45,911 nucleotides of DNA from Chara braunii (taxonomy: Eukaryota > Streptophyta > Charophyceae > Charales > Characeae): contig BFEA01000033.1 of NCBI GenBank assembly GCA_003427395.1, positions 1,164,298 through 1,210,208 of the forward strand, in the 5' to 3' direction. The notes under the pieces were generated by a model, which saw nothing but the letters and a program-made list of their open reading frames with translations, was not told the origin of the DNA and searched no databases. A program made the position numbers and the translations under genes. Within the stretch, counting starts at the first letter, position 1. Each line of letters begins with the position of its first letter. This document shows, piece by piece, positions 19,101 to 29,444 of the stretch.

Positions 19101-21100
19101 ATGACACGCACAACCAGGAACTCTCAACGCGCAGCCGCTGCTGCCGCCGCCTCCACCTCATCTCCACCTCATCTGCTGCTAACTCCTAAGTCGTCGCTAC
19201 CACCGCATCCTCCCCCACCATGGCCCAATCATCCAGCATTGATATGTCCGGCATCCACACCGACTCCGTCAACAGCATTGCCCTCAACCTCGCAGGCGAG
19301 CAAACACCAGCACCCGATTCCGCCACCGATCTTGCGACACTTCTTCACATGGTGACATCCATCCAATCGTCCATCGCCAACAGGAACACCACCATGTCGA
19401 CCATCTCCGTCGGCGTAGCCGCAATTGAGGGAAACTCCCCCGCCATTACGATCGTCACCACGACCACACCCTCCTCCTGCGCACCACAAACCACCACGTC
19501 CTCCACCCCAAAACCCACCTCCTCCAAACACGCCTCCGCTTCAACCTCCACACCGACACCTTCTACATCTACCCCTCCAACCAGCACAGCCTCGACACCC
19601 CGTCATCGTCCACCACTTTTGTCACCGTTGTCACTCCCACTCCCCTCCTACCGATGCCCTCAACCCCCGCCATCACACAATCATCCAACATCCCCCTTTA
19701 AACCAATCCAACCCTCACAAATCTACCATAATCTCCACCCATCCCACCTACACCCCGGTGACCTCCTTCCCCCCAATGCTTCACCCCGCACCGACTCCGT
19801 CATCAGCATCGCCCGCAACCTCACAGGCGCGCGAACACCAGCACCCGATGCCGCTACCGATCCCGCGACACTTCTCCGCATGCTGACATCCATCCAATCG
19901 TTCATCGCCAACATGAACACCACCATGTCGACCATCTCCGACCTCGTAGCCGCAATTGAGGGAAACTCCCCCGCCATCACGGTCGTCACCACGACCACAC
20001 CCTCCTCCTACGCACCACAAACCACCTCGTCCTCCATCCTACAACCCACCTCCTCCGCTGAACAGGCCTCCGCTTCAACCTCTACACCGACACCTTCTAC
20101 ATCTACCCCTCCAACCAGCACAACCCCCACAAACCTGTCATCATCCACCACTTTTGTCACCGTTGTCACTCCCACTCACCTTTAACTCAAGCCTTTCCGG
20201 CTCACCCCATGAGGACGTCTTCCTCTTCCTCACCCAACTCCACCACGCCTTTTCTCACCACGGCGTCCCCGTTCTCCACTAGCTCCACATCACCGAAACC
20301 AATCTCCTAAACACCGTTGCTCGATGGTGGTACACCGAAATGACAAACCGCACCCATGCCAACCTCCCACCCTATTCCTTCCTTGAATGGGGTTCCTTGC
20401 TCACCTCTACCTTCTGGCCACAGAAAACCGTCGATAACTACATCGACCAATTCTTCCAAATGCACCAAAACAGGTCGACCGACCGTTTCGTACAATACCG
20501 TCCGCGTCCTACGCCAACACATTCCCATTCACTTCATAAGTGACGTTGTCTTCATCTCCCGTGTCAAACGACTATGTCGCAAGGATCTCGCAGCCACCAT
20601 CGTCCACGAAACCTCAATGCCCCTCCATGACCTCCTTAACCGCTGCCTCCAAATCGACTGACTCCTCACCCCCTAAAAAAACACAGTCACCTTCACCCCA
20701 CACCGCCCCCGATTCTTTCACAACATAACAGATGAGACCTCCCTCTCCACCACCTCGAACAAATTCACCACCTCCGACCCCGACGCCATGGATACCTAGA
20801 CACTTTCCTTCGACAAACTCTCCGCCATTCACCTCATGCAAATGGAGAAGAGAGAAAGCTCTAGCCGCACTTCCCAAAACACCCTCCTGGGCCGCCTCAA
20901 GAAACTCACACCCGAGGAAAGAACCCACCTTCAGTCAAAAGGTGGATTTTTCCAATGCCGACAATTATGCCACCAGCAAACCAACTGCCCACTTGCTAGA
21001 CAATTCACACGCCCATTCGCGGCCCCCAAACCCGCCACTTCTGCATCCTCCACTCCCGGTCCCTCCTCCAATTGAACACTGGCCCCATGGGCACCACGAA
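19101..21100 (+). pseudogene. Element A gag
   Basis: The first ATG (19101) gives an Ala-rich start; the main frame is 19220-20185, Ser/Thr/Pro-rich with a 531-bp in-frame internal duplication. The capsid-like part follows in shifted frames (20170-20661: SGSPHEDVFLFLTQLHHAF, ARWWYTEMTNRTH, TFWPQKTVDNYIDQF, ISRVKRLCRKDL). Near 20940-21000 FFQCRQLCHQQTNCP fits CX2CX4HX4C with the first Cys changed to Phe. Codon use is strongly C-rich in third positions, unlike the other elements. At least three frameshifts are present. Confidence 0.75.
19261..20130 (+). repeat. 531-bp direct repeat in element A gag
   Basis: CGACTCCGTC...ATTGAGGGAAACTCCCCCGCC occurs at 19261 and again at 19792. The offset of 531 bp equals 177 codons, so the frame is kept. 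The copies share about 340 bp and have diverged by scattered substitutions. Confidence 0.9.
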
Positions 21101-21186
21101 CCCGCCCCGACATTGACGACTAGTCCGCCGGCCATCCCATCGGTGATGATCTCCATCCCACAGGTGGCCCATTTGGCATTGACAAT

Positions 21187-22030
21187 ATGTTTGCCTCCCC
21201 TCTCTCCGGTGCCGCAGATCCACCAGACGACCCCCAGGCGTGGAAACCCGCGTCGCCTGACGCCCTCCTCACTGCCACATGTTCCTCAACCCTCCTTCCG
21301 AATCCATCCTCTGTCACCTTCTCTAATGTTGTTGAAGAACAAGCCCGACACGATAAGCTTGTCCGATTAGGCAGTGAACAACGCCGCCTCAACACCATTT
21401 TTTCCACCCCAACTCGTCACGCTTCCACCTCAAATTCATCGCCGCCACCCTTGGTGCGTCTATGCCTAAGTTTCGGGCCCTCCTCAACATTTTAGCCACC
21501 AGCAACTTCATCATCGACGCATGTGTCTAAAAAGCCAGTCTTACCTCTACCGATTACACTCCCCGATCACAATTCGTTTAGGTGACAAAGACACCGCCGG
21601 CGTAGTAGACCGCACGGTTCCCGAGACCACCATGACTGTCGAACCCCTCTGCAATTAACTCTCATTCAATGTCATGCACTTAATGTGCGATAACGTTTTG
21701 GGAACACCATGGTTGTTCCACCCCAACTTTTTCCGCCTTACCAACCCCCCGGACACAACCATCGACATTCCCTATCTCCCCTATCGAACCTCCCCAAGCT
21801 CCGTCACCCCGCACCAATTCCCTCACATGTCTCACACGAACCCCGACTCCACCTACTATTGCCTTGTCCTTGGTAATGAGTGTCTCGAGGACTTGCTCCC
21901 AACGGATAACCCCGACCAAACCCCCCCCCTTCGACCCGGCCCTCACCTCCATCCTCGACGAATTCAAGGACGTCTTCCCCGAGTCCTTGTCTGTCGGATT
22001 ACATCCGGATCGTGAAGTATCCCACACCAT
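21187..22030 (+). pseudogene. Element A protease region, degenerate
   Basis: Fragments in several frames: a segment with NVVEEQARHDKLVRL before the protease, then LSFNVMHLMCDNVLGTPWLF (21655-21720), which corresponds to the end of the protease fold with D-V-V-L-G replaced by D-N-V-L-G. No D-S/T-G active site is seen. The frame at 21864-22103 carries SILDEFKDVFPESL, the usual entry to reverse transcriptase. Confidence 0.6.
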
Positions 22031-22033
22031 TGA

Positions 22034-23354
22034 TTGGGAGCCCGATCACTCCCACCTTGCCGCTCTTCATACCAACTCTTCGTTCCGAAAGCCGAAGAAA
22101 TGAAGCGGCAACTCAATGAACTCCTTGAAAAAGGATTCATTAAGTCGAGTTCATCCCTGTTCGTCACAAGCTGCCTTTTCGTAAAGAAAGGCAAAACATC
22201 GAAACTTCGGATGTGCACAGCCTACCACACCTTGAACGAAATCACGATCAAGAATCAATCGCCTACATCGCATCTCCAAGCTCCTCGATCGACTCCGTGG
22301 AGCTAAGTATTTTACCAAGATCAATCTCCGCAGCGGCTTCCACCAGATCCCCATCCGGGAGGAGGATACCCACAAGACCGCCTTCCATTCCCGATTCGGG
22401 CACTATGAATTCCTCGTGATGCCCTTTGAACTCACAAACGGCCCCGCCACATTCCAATCTATAATGAACCACATCTTCCGCGACCTCCTCGAAGTCTGTG
22501 TCGTCGTCTACCTCGATGATATCCTTGTCTACAGCCCCACCTTCGAGTCCCACCTTCAGCATCTCCGCCAAGTCCTCTCTATCCTCAAAGAACAAAAATT
22601 TTCCGCCATGCTCAGCAAATGCACCTTTGCCGCTTCAAGCGTTGAATACCTCGGCCACATCATCTCCGCTGAAGGTATCTGCATGGACCCCTCGAAGGTC
22701 ACTGCCCTAGTCGAGTATCCACCACCAAAGACCCTACTCCAACTTCGATCATTTCTCGGCCCTACCAACTACTACAGCCCCTTTATCTGCAACTTCACTG
22801 ACATCTCGTACCCCCTCCACGAACTCACGCGCAAGGACGAACCCTTCACTTGGAACGACCGCCACCAAAATGCCTTTGATGCCATCAAACAACTCATCAC
22901 TACCGCCCCCGTCCTCAAGATCGTCGACCCCACTCTGCATTTCTACGTCACAACCAACGCCTCCAACTTCGCCATTGGAGTCGACCTGTCCCAGCATTTT
23001 CCTCGTGACACCACCGAAACTCCCTCCATCATGGAATCCCCTACCCACCCACAGGCCCCATCCGACGAATACCCCATCGCCTTCGCCAGCAGGAAACTCC
23101 TTCCCGCGGAAATGAATTACCCCTCCAACGAGGAGCTCCTTGTCGTGACCCATGCCCTCAAAGTTTGGCACATGTACCTCGACGGGCAATATTTCACCAT
23201 CCGCACAGATAACACCATTGTCTCTTTTATCCTAACCAAGAAAGACATTACCCCACGACAAGCTCGTTGGTTGGACTTTCTCGCCCAATTCACCTTCACC
23301 ATTTGCCATACACCCAACAAAACCAACCGTGTTACTCTCCCGACGCCCCAATAA
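22034..23354 (+). pseudogene. Element A reverse transcriptase and RNase H
   Basis: RT fingers at 22098-22300 (EEMKRQLNELLEKGFIK, LRMCTAYHTLNEITIKNQ), a frameshift, then an open frame of 312 residues (22416-23354): MMPFELTNGPATFQ, VVVYLDDILVYS (catalytic YLDD intact), LGHIISAEGI, LRSFLGPTNYY, then RNase H from HFYVTTNASNFAIG. The first RNase H Asp is Asn. It ends FTICHTPNKTNRVTLPTPQ, where a frameshift hides the usual V-A-D-A-L-S-R-R end. The 312-codon frame is the longest clean coding stretch among the pol genes here. Confidence 0.9.
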
Positions 23355-24228
23355 CAAACCCCCCCAAAAAGTTTACGCCACAATGACACACATCCAACTC
23401 CTCCCGTCTCTTACCCAGACTTCACAACCACCTACAACAAGCATCGTGACCTCAACCCTGTCCCCAACTACTCCCTCCATGACACTTCTTTACATCGATA
23501 CTAAAGGCACTCGCCGACTTTGCATCCTTGACACACGTGGTCTCCATACCCAGCTCTTGGTCAACCACCACGACGCCAAGACTGTCAGACATCTTGGGTT
23601 CCAAAAAACATTCACCCCATCTTCTGCTACTTCCACTGGCCTTCCCTACTCACCGACGTCAAAGCATACATCCGCTCATGCCCCACCTGTCAAGTCGTCA
23701 ACCCCTCGAACCACACCAAGCCCGACAAGCTACAATCATTGCCAATGCCAACCCACCGGTGGCAGCCCATCTCCATGGACTTCGTCTGCGGTCTCCCCAA
23801 GACTGGTCGCGGACATAATTGCATCTATATCATTGTTTGCCGCTTGACTAAATGTGCCCACTTCATCCCTTGCACCACATCGCACAACGCCAAGGACGGT
23901 CTCCCTAAGAACATCATCAGCGACATGTGATCCTCGCTTCCTTTCACAATTTTGGAAACACCTCTTTAAAGCGTATGGAACCGCGCTCAAGTATAACACT
24001 GCATTCCGCCCACAAACCGATGCACAAACCGAAAAGATGAACGATACTCTCCAAAGAATCCTGCGGAAGTATTGTCATCCACATCAACACGACTGGGATC
24101 AGTTGCTCACCGCCGCCGAGATCACCTACAACAACATTGTTTGTCCTTCCAATGGCATGTCTCCATTCTACCTTGACCTTGGCTATCATCTGCGCTTGCC
24201 TTTCGCCCTTCCCTCAATGAATAGGTAG
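23355..24228 (+). pseudogene. Element A integrase
   Basis: HHCC module spread over frames (NHHDAKTVRHLGF, then a CPTCQVV-type piece near 23680). Core at 23739-23930 (ISMDFVCGLPKT with the first Asp, GLPKNIISD with the second). A one-base insertion just after IISD shifts the frame into 23930-24228 (DPRFLSQFWKHLF, FRPQTDAQTEKMN with Glu, AEITYNNIV). The DDE residues are present but not in one frame. Confidence 0.85.
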
Positions 24229-24234
24229 CAACAA

Positions 24235-24785
24235 TGAATCGACTCCTCAGAGAAGCAACCGACGCCCTTGAAAGGACACACGAACAACAAGCAAACAAAA
24301 CTAACGAACACAAACGTGACGTGTCATTCAAAGTAGGGGACAAAGTCTAGCTCTCCGCCAAACGCTTCAAACCCGAACACGGATTGTCAAAGAAACTCTC
24401 GAACAAATGGCTCGGTCCCTTCCCCATCATTGAACAAACCTCCTCCATCAATTACAAGCTCCAACTCCCTCCTGACATAAGTCGTGTCCACCTTGTCTTC
24501 CACGTAGAATACCTAAAAGAATATCATAAATCCCCACCCCAATTCGCTGACCACCCTTACCCTAGGCCTCCACCAATCATGCTTCCAACAGGACCAAAAT
24601 GCGTGGTACAGTCCTTCATAGGACGACGAACCACACACATATCAAACCATCCAGAACCAATCAAAGAATACAAAGTCAAATGGACCGGATACCCCGACAA
24701 AGAATCTACATGGGAACCTCTCTCTAATCTCAAGAACGCCATGAAACTTCTTTGCGCCAACGATCGCGCTAACCTTATATCCTAG
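24235..24785 (+). pseudogene. Element A integrase C-terminus with chromodomain
   Basis: Frame 24384-24785. GPY/F-like module (KLSNKWLGPFPIIEQ, YKLQLPPDISRVHLVFHVEYL), then a chromodomain with EYKVKWTGYPDKESTWEP, ending in a normal stop. Aromatic-cage and W-E-P residues of the fold are visible. In chromoviruses this domain is known to steer integration to marked chromatin. This makes A a chromovirus; the domain itself is intact even though the upstream frames are broken. Confidence 0.9.
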
Positions 24786-25710
24786 ATACATAATACAACT
24801 CAAACTAAAAACCCTTATCTGAACCCCGCCTTGACCCCCCCTTTCTGATCCGCTCTTGCCTTCGCCTTGCCCCATTCTCCCATCTGTCCTTCGCCACATC
24901 CTTGTCTCTCTTGTCCAAGTTCTCTTTGTGGCCCCTGCGCATCGCTGGCGATAATGGATCTCATGGCAAGCGCACGAGAACGATGGCATGCAGCAGCTCA
25001 ATACGAGGAGATAAGACGGTTGGCCACCATGTTGTTCCCTTTGGCCGGCACCTTGGACTCGCAAACTTCTGGAGCAGCACCTCTAACACGATCTTCAAGA
25101 TCAGTCTCCAACCTGCAATCCGGATCAGACCACACCATCAAACCGTGTACCGGACGCAACCTGCTACTGGGACAATCAAGCTGGAGCCCTCGCCATCTAC
25201 ATCACAGAACTGTTGAAGACTGCTTCCTCACCGCCACTTCTGCAACAACCTCCAAGACCTACCTCAAGACATGTTTTCGCTTTTGACACTTTGTTACAAA
25301 CCTGAGAAGTCGTTTTTCCCAAACCCCTCAAACACCCCATCACTGGAGCATTGAGCAAACAGTTTTCATTTTTTTCTCAAACCTATAACCTTATAGAACA
25401 CCAACAGGACTACCCTGTTCCTTGTAGAACCCCAATAGGATTACCATGTTACTTGAACACTGCTACTCTCACCCTTGTAGAACCTCAATACGGTTACCCT
25501 GTTACTTAAGCATTCATTCCCTCGTCCCTGTAGAACCTCAATAGTATTACCCTGTTACTTGAGCATTGATTCCCTCGTCCCTATAGAACCTCAATAGGAT
25601 TACCATGCTACTTGCATTACTCCCCTTCTCCTTTTTTTGACCAGTGATCGGCCCCATCCCGTCCTTCACAGTTGTTCATTTGGTCTTTGACAATCGGGAC
25701 GTTGCCTTCT
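24786..25710 (+). other. Element A 3' non-coding region
   Basis: No conserved coding. Short frames at 24867-25286 show no domains. Near 25392-25620 a minisatellite of 53-bp units follows. Sequence ends at the polypurine tract. Confidence 0.6.
25392..25620 (+). repeat. 53-bp minisatellite
   Basis: TGTAGAACCTCAATAGG...CCCTGTTACTTGA units begin at 25423, 25476, 25529 and 25582, spaced exactly 53 bp, preceded by a 31-bp partial unit at 25392. Confidence 0.9.
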
Positions 25711-25725
25711 AGAGGGAGGGGATAG
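25711..25725 (+). other. Polypurine tract of element A
   Basis: AGAGGGAGGGGATAG ends immediately before the LTR start TGTTCC, the expected plus-strand primer position. Confidence 0.85.
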
Positions 25726-26240
25726 TGTTCCGGACTCAGCGAGGGCTCGATCCCTAGTCCGCGGGTCACCACCCGCTAGGCTGCTATTTCAATTTCGAGT
25801 CTTTGATCTTCGATGCCTGACTGTTGGTGCCCTCGGCAGTTGGCGCCCGTTCTCAAATCCCTCCTCGAGCATTTTTAAATTTCGATACTTGGCGCCATCC
25901 GGCATTCTGGCACCCATACTCAGACCTTCGATCTTCAGTTCAGTCCCAAGGCAAATTGCACTTCTGCCCTCGGGACTCAACTTGAGTCCTATACTTTAGA
26001 CCGGACTCGAGTTGTGAGTTCGTCATTCAATTTTCGGCCTCAATGCTTGTGCTTCAGCGTGCCTTGCTGCGACATTGTGTTCAGAACCCAAGATTGCGAC
26101 TTTGCGACTCTGCGACTTTGCCACTTTGTGTCAGTGTCCGTCGAGTCCTGTCGAGTCCGTGTCGACTGAGTATGTGTGTGTGCTCCCACTCCCTCCCTCT
26201 CTCTTCCTCGACCTCGTTGCTCTGCCTCAGCCCTATCACA
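25726..26240 (+). repeat. 3' LTR of element A
   Basis: 515 bp, TGTTCCGG...CCTATCACA. It has the same landmarks as 4883-5393 (GGGCTCGATCCCT, GGTCACCACCCGC, GCGACTTTG, CCCTCGGGACTCAACTTGAG). The next bases are CCGAG, not a match to the GACAG before the 5' LTR. Confidence 0.9.
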
Positions 26241-26349
26241 CCGAGCCTATTAGCGAGGGCGAAGCTGTCTATTGAAGGGAGGGACCAATCGGAGTGGGAG
26301 GGGCAGGTTGGGATGCGTCCTTGGTAGTTTGCAAGTCTGCTCAATTGCT
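26241..26349. other. Junction between elements A and E
   Basis: About 110 bp between A's 3' LTR and the point where E's integrase stops matching the family. Unclassified and non-coding. Confidence 0.4.
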
Positions 26350-26660
26350 AACAATGTCTTCCGAAACGCCGTGGCCACAAATCCAGCCGGTGTGTAAGAG
26401 TCTCACAAGCGAGGGAGTCGTCTCATTATACTTGCAAGGGAGAAACAGCACGTACTTAATTGATCAATGACCATGAGGATACCGTCATGCCTAAGGCGAT
26501 CTCGTGGGAATGGTCCTGTGACGTCCATGGCAATAAACAATCTGGGTTCCGGAGTGATCAGCAATGGGCATAACTCATCGTGCGGGTTGCGGTTGTTGGG
26601 CCTACTGCATCGACAAACCTCGCAAGATTCCCAATACTGTGTGGCCTAAGTGACGACGTC
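26350..26660 (-). pseudogene. Element E integrase core, truncated
   Basis: The minus strand reads SCEVCRCSRPNNRNPHDELCP (positions about 26575-26637; end of the HHCC module), then FIAMDVTGPFPRDRL with the first Asp, GILMVIDQL, a one-base shift, then YVLFLPCKYNETTP and GWICGHGVSEDIVSN, where the family has a second Asp. The frame is cut there. It lies next to the A insertion. Confidence 0.75.
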
Positions 26661-26724
26661 GGACCATCGAATTGTTGGCGAAGTCGAGTAATCTTCCGCT
26701 TTACTCCGAAGTGTCTGCCGGTAC

Positions 26725-27390
26725 TCACCCAGGAGAAGAGTCCATAATCGACAATCTCATGGGACGCACAACAAATCCTTGCCTCATAATGGAGAAGCAG
26801 TACCCCTCAACGATGTGGTGGTGGCTAGTCGGCAGGTGGTCCAAAGAAAGCTGCTCGTAGAGAGTGGTGTGGTCCGTATCTGTCTTGTATGCGCGTACAA
26901 AATGTTGATATACGTCTTCGTCAAAGTCGAGGGCACGGTGTATCAATGTGCAAAGATCAGCTCTTCGTGAAAGAGCATCCGACGCTCGATTGGAGAGACC
27001 AGAGATGTGCTTCCGCGTGAAGTCCAACTGGTCGATGAAATACATTCATCTTCCGATCATGCTACTCACCGTGTCTTGCATCTCGTAGGAGGTCAATGGG
27101 TTATTGTCGGTCACCCAAGTGAACCTACGACGCCCGAGGAGGAAGCATCATCAGCGCAACTCCCTCGCATCATCACGCGAGTTGATATGAGGCACCTTTT
27201 CGCTGAAGTGTTCAACCAGGTGCCAGTCTACGTCGTCGTGTTGTTCCAAGACTGCACCAATGCCATAGCCGAAAGCATTCGTGGTCACTCTCGTAGGCAA
27301 ACTCATGTCGTAGATGCTCAAAACGGGAGGCATGAGCATCGTCATCTTAAGCTTGTGGAACAAACTCCGAACTGTGCCGAAATAGCCCCC
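26725..27390 (-). pseudogene. Element E RNase H
   Basis: 27151-27390 holds PPVLSIYDMSLPTRVTTNAFGYGIGAVLEQ and VEHFSEKVPHINSRDDAREL. 26725-27045 holds MYFIDQLDFTRKHISGLSNR, ASDALSRRADLC and a tail leading to integrase. The first Asp of RNase H is Asn (VTTNA), and a frameshift lies between the two blocks. Confidence 0.8.
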
Positions 27391-27394
27391 CTTG

Positions 27395-27965
27395 TGAGTT
27401 CCGGTGGGTTTTGAGGGAGGGCGACGACTGGAGGCCGAAACGGCGGGCCTAGTCCCGCAATTTGACATTGGCAACTTCGAAGATTTCTCGCACTCACATA
27501 AAAATTTTAAAAATTTGAGGATCCGTAGATTTCGTCATAATCTTTCCAAGAAAAAAAAAAAAAAAAAAAAAAAAAAACATTTTGACGTCAAAACAATCGC
27601 CGCGTCAATTCAATGCATTTTAAACCCGCAACCTCTTCTAGAGGGGGTGATAAGAGCAGTCGCCAATAGTAGTTGTCCCTGGTCGCTCCATCTATTGGTG
27701 GGGAGCTACACCTGCTTGATATTGTGCCATTTGTGGGCCAACAGGAAAAGTACTCCAACTTCAGCAATTTTTCGCGCTCCGAAGAATGCGTCAAAAACCC
27801 TAAAAATAAGAGGGTCGGTAGCCAAATAAATCGCGAATGCAATTCGACACATTTGCATTTGCCACTCTTTGGGCTCTCCACATTGTACTACCAATAGTCG
27901 TGATGAAACTGTGCTACCGGTCCCCCCAATTTCATGACATCGAAGGGAGTGGTGGTTTTAGTGGA
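27395..27965. mobile_element. About 560-bp non-coding insertion in element E
   Basis: E's coding sequence is interrupted between the RT connection (IAAPLSPLQSPKVPFH) and LFHKLKMTMLMPPVLSIYD. The inserted DNA has an A27 run (27551-27577, plus strand) in its middle. Two loosely similar direct segments flank the run: GCGAGAAATCTTCGAAGTTG and GCGAAAAATTGCTGAAGTTG (minus strand). No open frame with a domain is present. It could be a small non-autonomous element; its exact ends are not resolved. Confidence 0.5.
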
Positions 27966-28767
27966 AAGGCACCTTCGGAGACTGAAGCGGTGACAAAGGT
28001 GCGGCGATCCGTGCATATCCGTTGATGAAGCGTTGATAGTACCTGGCCAATCTCATGAAGGAGCGAACCTCTGTGGTGTTGGTGGGTTCCGACCAATGTT
28101 GGATGGCCTAAATTTTGTCCGCGAGCGGCGAATGCCTTGCGACGTCACAAAGTGACCCAAGTACTCGAGCTCTTGTTGAGTGAACTCGCACTTGGCTCGG
28201 TAACCGAGATGTCATCGAGGTAGATGAGCACGAACCGGTCCACGATGTCACGAAATTTTGTCCTGCATTGCCACTTGGAAAGTAGGGCATTCGTGAGGTT
28301 GAATGGCATTACGACCCACTCAAAGTGTCCACAAAGTGACTTGAACACAATCTTGTACTGTCTCGTGGATGGATCTTGATTTGGTGATAGTCAAATTTGA
28401 GGTCCAATTTCGAGAAGTACGTGGCGCCGCCCAAGCGCTCGAGAAGATTGTCGATGCATGGGAGCGGGTCTGCATTCTTCACAGTTTGCACATTAAGCTT
28501 GCGGTGGTCAATGCATATCCCCAAGTCTTTGTTCTTCTTCCGAACGAAGAGACCGGGTGCACCGTAGGGCGAGCATCTAGGGCGAATCCAGCCCTTTGCC
28601 ATGAGGTGGTCGAGTTGGGTACGAAGCACCTCAAGTTCCTCCTCGCTCATGCGGTATATACAACAGCGTGGGAGTACGGCCCCGTCCTCGAGTATGATGT
28701 CGTGGCGAATAGGCCGATCCGGTACGATTCCGGTGGGGGATTCGAAAATGTTGCTACAAGGAATCAA
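27966..28767 (-). pseudogene. Element E reverse transcriptase
   Basis: 28309-28767: EELEVLRTQLDHLMAKGWIR, PYGAPGLFVRKKN, CIDHRKLNVQTVKNADPLP and YFSKLDLKFDYHQIKI. 28145-28348: FEWVVMPFNLTNA and FVLIYLDD (YLDD at 28211-28222). A palm segment between MPFNLTNA and FVLI is shortened, and the thumb is out of frame (MRLARYYQRFINGYARIA). Catalytic Asp residues are kept but the protein is not readable in one frame. Confidence 0.85.
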
Positions 28768-29009
28768 GAAGCTTTACAATTTGTGGGTTCGGTGGCACTT
28801 CCGATGCTGGGTACTCCGATGGAGGGATGGCATTCAAGTAGCATAGGCCCATTTCTTCAACGTCGTGTCATGCGATGGAGTTGCGGATGCTAGCCATGAA
28901 AACCGCATAACAACCATTCGAAGGGTGAGGTGGAGGGGTACATGGGACTAGCATGTCGTTCCAATCACGAACGTGAATGGTGCAACCATAGAAGTTCACC
29001 GGGTGGTCC

Positions 29010-29315
29010 TCACTTCGCAGCCGCAACATGGCCAAGATCATGTAGAACTTGGTGTCCAAGGTGTCGAAGGGCACGTCCTCGTGTTCGTGTGAGGCGGAAG
29101 TATACGTGCACCGCATCAATGCACCAGTCAATGACCTTGTGCATGTGATTGTCGGCCAACGTGACTTGTGTGGGCTGCAACTTCCTTCGAACACGTGGCC
29201 CCAAGACGACGCATGCCATGAGGTCTTGGCTGATGTAGTTGCGAGTAACTCCACAATTGATCAAGGCTTTGTGGGTCGCATTCCCGATCTGAATGTCGAT
29301 GTAAAGTAATGGCAC
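29010..29315 (-). pseudogene. Element E aspartic protease, inactivated
   Basis: The frame contains LLYIDIQIGNATHKALINCG then VTRNYISQDLM. The family has L-I-D-S/T-G; here Asp is Asn and the next residue is Cys, so the catalytic Asp is lost. The rest, with DNHMHKVIDWCIDAVHVYF, fits the middle of the fold. Confidence 0.75.
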
Positions 29316-29444
29316 GTCGATGTAGTTCTACCATTGCGTGGCATACTCGCGGTCAATCTTCGCAAGGTACTCGCGAAGGTCAACAACCGCTACTCCGTCT
29401 TCCGCCAACGGAGCTGGTACTGCAGCATGCAAATACTTGCGCAA

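Larger units (their letters stand above)
10230..26240 (+). mobile_element. Element A interior and 3' end: Ty3/Gypsy chromovirus
   Basis: Taken from the resumed leader through gag-pol (19101-24785), a 3' non-coding region, a polypurine tract (25711-25725) and a 3' LTR (25726-26240). Element C interrupts it at about 11.4-17.9 kb. The link to the 5' LTR at 4883 rests on LTR similarity and on the leader continuing across element B. The element sits within minus-strand element E. Confidence 0.65.

Noticed and set aside
19229-20020. Minus-strand glycine-rich ORFs opposite A's gag
   Set aside because: Shadow frames of the Ser/Thr/Pro-rich gag; they repeat with the same 531-bp period as the gag duplication.
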